The notes under the pieces: model-generated
Seen by the model: only the letters and a program-made list of their open reading frames with translations
What the model was told of the DNA's origin: nothing
The model's database searches: none
Assembly (NCBI GenBank): GCA_964459325.1
Contig: CAYWKU010000012.1
Coordinates: 1-64,000, forward strand
Length of the DNA stretch: 64,000 nucleotides
Source of the DNA: CAYWKU01 sp964459325
GTDB taxonomy: Bacteria; RBG-13-61-14; CAYWKU01
Direction: 5' to 3'
Position numbers and translations under genes: made by a program
In this document: one piece after another, positions 42,968 to 49,737 of the stretch
Layout of the letters: every line of letters starts with the position of its first letter
Numbering within the stretch: position 1 is the stretch's first letter

Positions 42968-43648
42968 GTGAGCTCCAACCCGAAAATCCACGTCATCCGC
43001 AACTTCCCCATAGAAATAAACCTGCGTGCGGTAAAAAGGCATATCGGCCACAAGCCGGGTACCGATATGGGCAAAGAGGTGGAGAGCGTTTTCGATAAGG
43101 CGGTGGCCCGGGCCCGCGCATTGGCCGTGCCGCAAGCTATGTATTTTATAGATAAAATCGCCGGGCACACGGACGACCGGGTGGAGTTGGAATGCGGCTT
43201 CGAGGTCAAATCGCGCCAGGTGTCGCGGATGTTGCGCAATTGCCGAGAAGCGGTGCTGTTTGCGGCGACCGTCGGCTCGGACGCCGAGATGGAAGCCACC
43301 GACCTGATGAAATCGAAACCGACTGAAGGGATGATACTGGACGCAGCGGCCGGGGAGGCCGCGGATGGCGCGGTGGACTACGTTCACCGTTCGGTCCAGA
43401 AGGACGCTCACCGGCGAAAGCTGCACCTGACGCCCCGGTTCAGCCCCGGCTACGGCGACTGGCCGCTTCCGGCGCAGCGGGAGATTTTTTCGTGTCTTGA
43501 CCCTTCCGAAATAGGCCTCGAGCTTACTGAGGCGTGCATGATGGTACCCCGCAAAAGCGTCACCGGCATCTTCGGCCTGGGGCCGATACCGGGCATAAGA
43601 ACGGGCGGCTCGCCGTGCAAAAACTGCGCGAAGAAAAGGAAAAAATGA
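42968..43648 (+). CDS. stand-alone vitamin B12-dependent methionine synthase activation domain
   Basis: A 226-residue protein equal to the C-terminal reactivation domain of cobalamin methionine synthase (MetH), which binds SAM and remethylates the oxidised cofactor. The signature RFSPGYGDWPLPAQREIF, then IGLELTEACMMVPRKSVTGIFGLGP, is clear, and the tail ends in CKNCAKKRKK. Start GTG 42968 is fixed by a perfect AGGAGG eight bases upstream; an ATG at 42947 precedes the ribosome-binding site. Free-standing copies occur in organisms with split or short MetH. It follows xylB by 28 bases, probably as the last gene of the operon. A separate core MetH is not in the window. Confidence 0.93.
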   Translation: MSSNPKIHVIRNFPIEINLRAVKRHIGHKPGTDMGKEVESVFDKAVARARALAVPQAMYFIDKIAGHTDDRVELECGFEVKSRQVSRMLRNCREAVLFAATVGSDAEMEATDLMKSKPTEGMILDAAAGEAADGAVDYVHRSVQKDAHRRKLHLTPRFSPGYGDWPLPAQREIFSCLDPSEIGLELTEACMMVPRKSVTGIFGLGPIPGIRTGGSPCKNCAKKRKK

Positions 43649-43986
43649 TTGTAGGGGCGCTGTGGCGCTCACTTTCCTAGAGTATGGGGTGGCCCGGACG
43701 TTATACGTCCGGGTTGCGTTAGCAACAAGAAAATTTTTCCCTATGTATCTGTTTCTATCGGTTACCCGTCTCTTCCCGAAACAATAAAATTAACCCTCTT
43801 GTCCTCTTACGAGGACCACCGGCTTACGCCTTAGAGGCAGGCACGGACAATACTGTCCGTGCCACCCGCGCAAAGACGCAAAGAACGCAAAGTTGATTAT
43901 AATTTTTGTGTCTTCGCGCCCTGGCGGCTTTGCGTGAACATTTCGCAAAGTGACCCACCCGTGCCGCTTAACGAGAAATGCCCCAG
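43649..43986. repeat. gene-free interval with hairpins and cgcaaag repeats
   Basis: No coding sequence is supported here. It holds several small palindromes: CCCGGACGT/ACGTCCGGG (43693-43713), GTCCTC/GAGGAC (43801-43816) and GCACGGACA/TGTCCGTGC (43841-43862). It also has three near-tandem CGCAAAG units (43869-43892), and inverted and direct copies at 43928-43934 and 43944-43950. The segment 43925-43938 matches 49680-49693 as a 14-base inverted repeat. GGTGGCCCGGACGT at 43689 resembles GGTGGCCCGCACGT at 49373. These look like dispersed chromosomal repeats. Confidence 0.6.
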
Positions 43987-44796
43987 CTAATACATCGCGG
44001 GGAGCAGGCGCAGAGACAGCTGCGGGGCGCACTTGCCGAAGACCTCTTCGGTAAGGCGCGGGTTGTCGGTCTGGACGATGTCAAGGCCTTTATTGGTGTA
44101 CTTGATTATCTTTTTCTTCTTGTTGAGCGGCATGGTGACCACTTTCATCCCCAGCCGGTGCGACCTTTTTATCATGCACTTGGTGGCGAAGACCGGCAGC
44201 GTGCCCACTATGTCCACGCCCATTTTTTTGAGCGTCTTCAGGCGGGGGGACGGCTTGGGGTAGGGGAAGCAGGTGGTAACGTCGGGCCGGAGGCGGTTCA
44301 GTTCCTTCTGGAAGGGTTTTATCCAGGTGTTGACGATGACCCTGTCGGTCATCCCGTGGTTGTCCACGATTTTCATGAAATCCCCGATGTCCGGCGGCGG
44401 TATGTGCATGTCGAGGAAGACCGTCACCCCGCGCCGCCTGCCCAGCTCGAGGACTTCCCGGAGGGTGGGAATCTTCTCCCCGCCCTCGGTGCGTATCAGT
44501 CGGAAGTAATCGAAGGGCAGCCCGGACACTTTGCCGGTGCCGATAGTGGTGCGGTCGACGGTTTCGTCGTGCATGATAATCCATTTGCCGTCGGAGGTGA
44601 GCTTCGGGTCGCACTCGATTATGTCCGCGCCCCGGTCGATGGCGATGTTGTAGGCTTTCATGGTGTTCTCGTCGGCCTCGACAAGCCCCCCGCGATGTGC
44701 CATGACCAGCGGGCAGGTTGATGGTTTCCCCGCAGCGAAAGCGGCGGCGGCAACCCCGACGAGGGAGGCAATAATAAACAAGCGAAACTTCATCAT
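43987..44796 (-). CDS. exported glycerophosphodiester phosphodiesterase
   Basis: A 269-residue GDPD-family enzyme that hydrolyses glycerophosphodiesters to glycerol-3-phosphate and an alcohol. It has a signal peptide (FRLFIIASLVGVAAAAFAAG) and the catalytic set MAHRGG (His-Arg), ADENT (Glu-Asn), DIIECDPKLT (Glu-x-Asp) and WIIMHDETVDRTT (His). Start ATG 44796 follows AGGAGAT; ATG 44793 is an equal alternative, and the ATG at 44814 lies upstream of the ribosome-binding site. It lies downstream of the acyl-CoA dehydrogenase terminator on the same strand, so it is probably a separate unit with scavenging function. Confidence 0.9.
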   Translation of the reverse strand: MMKFRLFIIASLVGVAAAAFAAGKPSTCPLVMAHRGGLVEADENTMKAYNIAIDRGADIIECDPKLTSDGKWIIMHDETVDRTTIGTGKVSGLPFDYFRLIRTEGGEKIPTLREVLELGRRRGVTVFLDMHIPPPDIGDFMKIVDNHGMTDRVIVNTWIKPFQKELNRLRPDVTTCFPYPKPSPRLKTLKKMGVDIVGTLPVFATKCMIKRSHRLGMKVVTMPLNKKKKIIKYTNKGLDIVQTDNPRLTEEVFGKCAPQLSLRLLPAMY

Positions 44797-44844
44797 AACA
44801 ATCTCCTCATTCAAGAGTAAACATCGTCATTAAAGTAATAAAAA

Positions 44845-44876
44845 GGCCGGGGTATCGCACCCCCGGCCGTTTTTTT
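44845..44876 (-). terminator. bidirectional-looking intrinsic terminator after the acyl-CoA dehydrogenase operon
   Basis: Perfect 8-bp stem GGCCGGGG (44845-44852) and CCCCGGCC (44861-44868), loop of eight bases, with A-rich DNA on the left (a T-run for minus-strand transcripts) and GTTTTTTT on the right. It lies between the end of the acyl-CoA dehydrogenase genes and the start of the phosphodiesterase gene. Confidence 0.8.
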
Positions 44877-44903
44877 AGCGTCAGCACTGTAAAATCGCGC
44901 TTA

Positions 44904-46130
44904 TTAGAAGCCCTTTATCCCCTCGATTATGCGCTTGGATATGACGATTCTCTGAGCCTGCCCGGTGCCTTCAAATATGTCGTACACCTTGATGTCGCGG
45001 AACCATTTTTCCGCCAGGTAGTCTTCGCTGATACCGTCTGCGCCCATGATTTCCACCGCTTCGTAGCAGACCTTGGTCATTTCCTCGCCCGCATAGGCCT
45101 TGCAGATGGAGGCTTCCTTGGCGTTGGGAATACCCATGTCGGCCATCCATGCGGCGTGCCAGCATAGCAGCCGGGCGGCGTCTATGCGCCGCTTCATGTC
45201 CGCCAGCTTGTCCAGCAGATGCCTGTACCGGGGTATGGGGCGGCGGAAGTCGTACCTCTCTTTCGCCCACTCCAGCGCTTGCTCATACGTCGCGCGGCCG
45301 ATGCCGACGGCCATGGCGGCCACCATCGGGCGGGTGGAGTCGAAGGTGGCCATGGCGGTCTTGAACCCGCCGGAGGATTTCGCTTCGTAGTGTTCCTCGC
45401 CGCCCAAGAGGTCGTCCTTGTGGACCTTGCAATCCTCCAGTATCAGCTCCGCGGTCTCGCTGGCTCTAAGCCCCAGTTTTTCCTCGATTTTTCCCACGCG
45501 GAAGCCGGGGTTGTCGTGCCAGACCACAAACGCCCGATGACCGGCGCGTCCCTGGGATTTGTCCACGGTGGCGAAGACCACGTTCCACTCGGCCTTGGCG
45601 CCGTTGGTAATGAAGCACTTGGTACCGTTGAGGATGTAATAATCGCCGTCCTTCTTGGCGGAAGTGCTGATGGCGCTCACGTCGGTGCCCGCGCCGGGCT
45701 CGGTAAGCGCGTACGCTCCGAACTTGGCCTCGTCGGAGTTGAAAATCCCCAGGAACCGCTCCTGCTGGTCGGGAGTTCCGGTTATGGACACCGGCGGGCC
45801 TCCCAGGCCGGGGCCGGGTATTTGCAGCATAAGCGCCGGGTCGCCCCATGCCAGTTCCTCGGAGCCGATGACCGACATGCGGTTGCGCTGGGTGGGCTGC
45901 TTCTTTTTCTCCTCACCACCTTCTTCCTTCTTTTCCTTTTTCTTCTTCTTGCCGCTACCCATAGCGCCGCCCATCATGCCGGCCAGCGGTTTGGCCTTCT
46001 CCAGAAATTCATCGGGCGGCCTGTGAAGGCGGTCGGCTTCCCGGGCATAAGGCCGGAAGACGTTCGCCGCCACGTTGTGTAGCATGTCCTTTATCTGTTT
46101 TTGCTCCTTGGTCATCTCAAGCTCTACCAT
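44904..46130 (-). CDS. acyl-CoA dehydrogenase with canonical catalytic Glu and a Lys/Glu-rich insertion
   Basis: A 408-residue FAD-dependent acyl-CoA dehydrogenase. It shows AYALTEPGAGTDVS and FITNGAKAEWNV (FAD region), the C-terminal IMGADGISEDYLAEKWFRD, and the catalytic base Glu387 in IFEGTGQAQR. Residues 50-80 hold an unusual insertion (Gly/Met-rich, then KKKKKEKKEEGGEEKKK) in the N-terminal helical domain, which may be disordered. It lies 16 bases downstream of a second dehydrogenase that lacks the catalytic Glu; the pair probably forms one heteromeric enzyme. The substrate chain is unknown. Confidence 0.9.
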   Translation of the reverse strand: MVELEMTKEQKQIKDMLHNVAANVFRPYAREADRLHRPPDEFLEKAKPLAGMMGGAMGSGKKKKKEKKEEGGEEKKKQPTQRNRMSVIGSEELAWGDPALMLQIPGPGLGGPPVSITGTPDQQERFLGIFNSDEAKFGAYALTEPGAGTDVSAISTSAKKDGDYYILNGTKCFITNGAKAEWNVVFATVDKSQGRAGHRAFVVWHDNPGFRVGKIEEKLGLRASETAELILEDCKVHKDDLLGGEEHYEAKSSGGFKTAMATFDSTRPMVAAMAVGIGRATYEQALEWAKERYDFRRPIPRYRHLLDKLADMKRRIDAARLLCWHAAWMADMGIPNAKEASICKAYAGEEMTKVCYEAVEIMGADGISEDYLAEKWFRDIKVYDIFEGTGQAQRIVISKRIIEGIKGF

Positions 46131-46146
46131 TTTCGGCCTCCTTCCC

Positions 46147-47313
46147 TTAAGCCGACTGCTCGGCGGTAAATTCGCCGCGGGTTATGATGGGATATTGCAG
46201 GTTCATCGGCCCGAAGAGTATGGTGGCGGTCCTTGCGTCCCGCATCCATTTTTCCACGGGATGGTCCTGGATGAACCCGTGCCCGCCGAGTATCTGGACG
46301 GCGTTGTTGGTGTTGAAAAGGGCTGTATCGTTAACCTGCGCCATGGCCTGGGCCACTATCTGGTGGGCGTTTTCGAGTTCCTCGTCAATAGCCGCCGCCG
46401 CTCGCCATACCGCCCACCGGGCGGCGTTGGCCTTGATGGTCATGTCCGACATCAGGAATGCCAGCGCCTGGAAATGGCCGATGGGCTTTCCGAAGGCCTG
46501 CCGCTCCTGCGAGTAATTGACCGCGTAGTCGGTGGCGGCCCGGCTCATCCCGACCAGCCGGGCGGCTTCGACCACCTTAATGCGGTCGAGCATCTTTATC
46601 AGGCCCTTGGCGGTGTCGGGTTCGCCGTCGAGCATATTGGCGGCGGGCACCGTGCATTCGTCCAGTGTGATGTCGGCGATATCGAGGACGTTGTAGCCCA
46701 TGGTGCGTTTCCGGTCTCCGGCTACCAGCCCGGAAGTTCCCTTTTCGACGGCAAACGCTTTCACCCCGTCCCATTTTTCGCCATCCTCGGCGCGGGCGAA
46801 GACTATAAGCAGGTCAGGGTCGGAGCCGCCGAGTACGAATGATTTTTTGCCGTTGAGCTCCCAGCCATCACCCTTCTTTTTGGCGGTGACGCTCATCTCG
46901 TAAAATTCCTGCCCTTTGTCTTCTTCCATTAGAGCTATGGCACCGCGTTTCGAGTGAGCGCCCTCCTCTGCGAAAGGCGCCAGCAGCCGTTGCTTCTGCT
47001 CGTCGTTTCCGAACGCCAGCACCGCCCCTCCCGCGTGTCCCGGCCCTCCCAGGGTAGAAGCCATCGGGGCGTCGCCGTAGCCGATTTCCTCCTGCATTAC
47101 TGCGTTCCAGAATACGGGACATGCCATGCCGCCGACCTCTTCGGGGTAGTCAATCATGCTTACCCCGAGGTCGAAGTACTTTTTCATCAACTCCTCCGGG
47201 GCCTTTCCCTCCACTTCAGCATCCCGGGCCTTCGGCCTTATCTCGTTCTCGGCGAATTTCCGGGCCGTTTCCTGAAGCTCCTTCACTTCATCATCAAGCT
47301 CAAAAGATATCAT
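46147..47313 (-). CDS. acyl-CoA dehydrogenase-like subunit lacking the canonical catalytic Glu
   Basis: A 388-residue protein with the acyl-CoA dehydrogenase fold from end to end (EEIGYGDAP, a RQAFGKPIGHFQALAF-type helix, QILGGHGFIQDHPVEKWMRDAR). Where active members have IYEGTNE, it reads ILFGPMNLQ, so the catalytic glutamate is replaced by Phe. The FAD region (IALMEEDKGQEFYE) is also divergent. In mycobacteria, adjacent dehydrogenase genes of this kind form alpha2beta2 enzymes in which only one subunit has the base; the same is proposed here. It is the first gene after the FadR-like operator. Confidence 0.88.
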   Translation of the reverse strand: MISFELDDEVKELQETARKFAENEIRPKARDAEVEGKAPEELMKKYFDLGVSMIDYPEEVGGMACPVFWNAVMQEEIGYGDAPMASTLGGPGHAGGAVLAFGNDEQKQRLLAPFAEEGAHSKRGAIALMEEDKGQEFYEMSVTAKKKGDGWELNGKKSFVLGGSDPDLLIVFARAEDGEKWDGVKAFAVEKGTSGLVAGDRKRTMGYNVLDIADITLDECTVPAANMLDGEPDTAKGLIKMLDRIKVVEAARLVGMSRAATDYAVNYSQERQAFGKPIGHFQALAFLMSDMTIKANAARWAVWRAAAAIDEELENAHQIVAQAMAQVNDTALFNTNNAVQILGGHGFIQDHPVEKWMRDARTATILFGPMNLQYPIITRGEFTAEQSA

Positions 47314-47382
47314 GCCGGCTCCTTTCGTTTTTTTCGCGTTATTGCCAATTCCTCAAATTATATGACTGCATTGAACCGCATT

Positions 47383-47402
47383 ATGAATGAATGCTCATTC
47401 AT
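47383..47402 (-). promoter_or_regulatory. 20-bp palindromic operator, FadR/TetR-type
   Basis: ATGAATGA, then ATGC, then TCATTCAT: a perfect 8-bp inverted repeat with a 4-base centre. The pattern equals the TGAATGAnnnnTCATTCA site bound by the Bacillus TetR-family fatty-acid-degradation repressor FadR. It lies just downstream of the -10 element on the minus strand, 70 bases before the first acyl-CoA dehydrogenase gene, where binding would block transcription. No regulator gene of this family is in the window. Confidence 0.75.
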
Positions 47403-47407
47403 TGTTA

Positions 47408-47436
47408 TAGTTACCATACCGGAACAAGGTTGTCAA
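47408..47436 (-). promoter_or_regulatory. promoter of the acyl-CoA dehydrogenase operon
   Basis: On the minus strand a perfect TTGACA (complement of 47431-47436), exactly 17 nt, then TAACTA (complement of 47408-47413), running into the palindromic operator. The plus-strand half of this gap (47437-47632) leads to the RCC1 gene, where AGGAAGG at 47619 is the ribosome-binding site. No clear promoter for that gene was found. Confidence 0.7.
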
Positions 47437-47632
47437 TACCAAAATCGGAGCTTGTATAAAAATGATGAGTTAACCCTTCGGGGATAATTTAATCACAGGC
47501 CGGCTATAGCGACTTTCCATACAAGCGTGGTGAAATAATTATGGAACCGGAACAGGACAGGAAAGGCAATGATTTGCGCCCCTTGTAATTTTGTTACGGA
47601 TACGTATAGTCGAAAATCAGGAAGGCTTTGAG

Positions 47633-49330
47633 ATGAAAAAGAGAATTTTATGCGGCGCCACGGTAATTATGATTATCGCCGTCCTGCCGGCGCTTAAATG
47701 TTTTCTGGATGGTCGCTCGGCGGGGGGAGGCTCGTCACCCGGCTCAGTAACGATAAAAACCTCCCCATCTGAGATAATGCAGCACGACCCCATCCCGGAG
47801 TTGGAGGTAAGAGCGCAGATTTCCGATTTTAACATTTATCCATGCAGCGTGTACGCCGACAACTCAGCCACCTGCCGGGTCGACAACGTGCCCGCGGGCA
47901 GTAACGCCTTTACCGTTACATATTACTCGACCGATTTTGAAACCGACCTGAAACTTCTTGAAAGCTCCACTTCCGCTGAAGTGGTTGCAGAACAAAACAC
48001 CAACGTCAACATCTCCTTTTTCGACAAAAGGATGGACTACGACTCGGACGGAGTTACCAACCTTCACGAGGTTGTTTATAGTGGAGACCCCGTCGATAGC
48101 GCAGTTAAGCCTCCCTATAAATGCTTAAACGGAATTGATGACGATAACGATACTTTCATAGACTGGCCCGATGACCCCGAGTGCTCAGGCCCGACCGGAA
48201 CGGCGGAGAGCTTACGTGCTGTCACCGCCGGCGGCAATCACACCTGCGCACTGACGAACGCAGACGCGGCCAAATGCTGGGGATGGAACAGCGATGGCCA
48301 GCTCGGAAACGGCGAATGGGGGACAACCAGCCTCAAGCCGGCGGATGTGTCCGGACTGTCGGATGGTATATCGGCAATAGCTGCGGGAGCTTGCCACACC
48401 TGCGCCCTGACCCTTTCGGGAGCAGTAAAATGCTGGGGGGACAACGGTTTCGCCCAGCTCGGCATCGGCTCATCGAGGTCGAAACGCCTTACACCTGCGG
48501 ACGTATCAGGCCTGTCGAGCGGCGTAAAGGCGATTACCGCGGGACGGCAACATACCTGCGCCCTTACGGTCGCCGGCGGTGTGAAGTGCTGGGGATACAA
48601 CAGTGACGGGCGGCTGGGCGACGGCGCCTCAACGAAGAGAAAAACACCGGTGTCCGTGTCGGGATTGTCCGGCGGAGTAGTGGCCGTTTCCGCCGGAAAA
48701 TTCCACACCTGTGCCTTGACGGATGATGGAGGGGTTAAATGCTGGGGCAGAAACGACCATGGCCAACTCGGGAACGGACAAAATTGCGGGGAAACTTGCG
48801 AGGATTTGATGGACGGGAAGATACACTGCTGTACTGTCCCGACTGAAGTATCGGGCCTTTCGAGAGGTGTCAAGGCAATTACCGCGGGATGGCAACACAC
48901 CTGCGCCGTTACGGACTCGGGCAAGGTTAAATGCTGGGGAAGCAACAACTACGGTCAGCTCGGCGACTGCGCTTCGGAAACAGACCACCTTTTACCTGAG
49001 AAAGTTTCCGGCGTTTCGGGCAGGGTAGTGGGTATTGTAGCGGGAAAACAACACACTTGTGTCATGATGAAAGCCGGTGCAGTCAAATGCTGGGGAAAGA
49101 ACGAGGACGGCCAACTCGGAGACGGCGCTTCCGGGAAGAACCGCTGCATACCGACCGATGTATCCGGGCTTCCGGGTGGCGCATCGGCCATTGCCGCGGG
49201 ATGGCGGCATACCTGCGCCCTTACGGACGCGGGGGGAGTGAAATGCTGGGGAGATAACAATTACGGCCAACTCGGAGACGGCTCCTTCGGAACAGACAGA
49301 CTTGAACCGGCGGATGTTGTGTGGCAGTAG
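47633..49330 (+). CDS. exported RCC1-repeat beta-propeller protein with MopE-like metal motif
   Basis: A 565-residue exported protein. A signal peptide (RILCGATVIMIIAVLPAL) ends in LKC, possibly a lipobox. An N-terminal beta domain (residues 35-135) is followed by two calcium-type loops: DYDSDGVTNLHEV, and CLNGIDDDNDTFIDWPDDPEC, which resembles MopE metal-binding repeats. Seven RCC1 repeats (48211-49330) follow, each with HTCALT and KCWG..N..GQLGDG, so every blade carries a Cys pair. Repeat four has a Cys-rich insertion of about 13 residues. Seven blades would close one propeller. It probably acts at the cell surface as an adhesin or binding protein. Start ATG 47633 follows AGGAAGG. Confidence 0.88.
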   Translation: MKKRILCGATVIMIIAVLPALKCFLDGRSAGGGSSPGSVTIKTSPSEIMQHDPIPELEVRAQISDFNIYPCSVYADNSATCRVDNVPAGSNAFTVTYYSTDFETDLKLLESSTSAEVVAEQNTNVNISFFDKRMDYDSDGVTNLHEVVYSGDPVDSAVKPPYKCLNGIDDDNDTFIDWPDDPECSGPTGTAESLRAVTAGGNHTCALTNADAAKCWGWNSDGQLGNGEWGTTSLKPADVSGLSDGISAIAAGACHTCALTLSGAVKCWGDNGFAQLGIGSSRSKRLTPADVSGLSSGVKAITAGRQHTCALTVAGGVKCWGYNSDGRLGDGASTKRKTPVSVSGLSGGVVAVSAGKFHTCALTDDGGVKCWGRNDHGQLGNGQNCGETCEDLMDGKIHCCTVPTEVSGLSRGVKAITAGWQHTCAVTDSGKVKCWGSNNYGQLGDCASETDHLLPEKVSGVSGRVVGIVAGKQHTCVMMKAGAVKCWGKNEDGQLGDGASGKNRCIPTDVSGLPGGASAIAAGWRHTCALTDAGGVKCWGDNNYGQLGDGSFGTDRLEPADVVWQ

Positions 49331-49737
49331 CGAAAATACCGGAAAACGGCTCTGAACTATCTGCATTCACAAGGTGGCCCGCACGTCATATACCCGGGTC
49401 CGAACCCCGCTTTCCGGCGGACAGGGGCAAGAAATAACGCCTGCGGCTTACATTTGTGCAGTGGTTCCTGAACTTCGGGGCCGGGTTTCTTGTTCCTCGC
49501 GCAACCCTGACATGTAACACCCGGACGGGCAGGTCGGGGCCAAACGGTTGAATTTGAGCGGGTAGCCGGGCTTAAAGCGTCGGCAAAAGCCCGGCGCCGA
49601 AGGCGCAGGGGGGAATTGTCTCCCGTGAGCTTCGCTCACCCACACAAGCAAGTTGTGTGGGCTATCAACTGTTGAAATCTCACGCAAAGCCGCAAAGTCG
49701 TCAAGCTACGGAATTTAAAAGAACTTTTGCGTTCTTT
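49331..49737. repeat. gene-free interval with palindromes and cgcaaag units
   Basis: No gene is supported. It contains GGTGGCCCGCACGT (49373, compare 43689), GTGAGC/GCTCAC (49625-49639), a 9-bp stem CCCACACAA/TTGTGTGGG (49639-49661), and two CGCAAAG units (49683-49697), the first within a 14-base match to 43925-43938 in inverse orientation. A short minus-strand open frame (49448-49687) has composition like spurious repeat-derived frames and is not called. Confidence 0.55.

Noticed and set aside
43869..43950. Possible CRISPR from repeated CGCAAAG units
   Set aside because: Units are seven bases with spacers of one to three bases or irregular gaps; no cas genes.
49385..49420. tRNA T-arm-like stretch (GGGTCCGAACCCC)
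   Set aside because: No anticodon arm, D-arm or acceptor stem can be drawn around it.
49448..49687. Minus-strand open frame of 79 codons in the repeat-rich gap
   Set aside because: It coincides with palindromes, has no ribosome-binding site, and looks repeat-derived.
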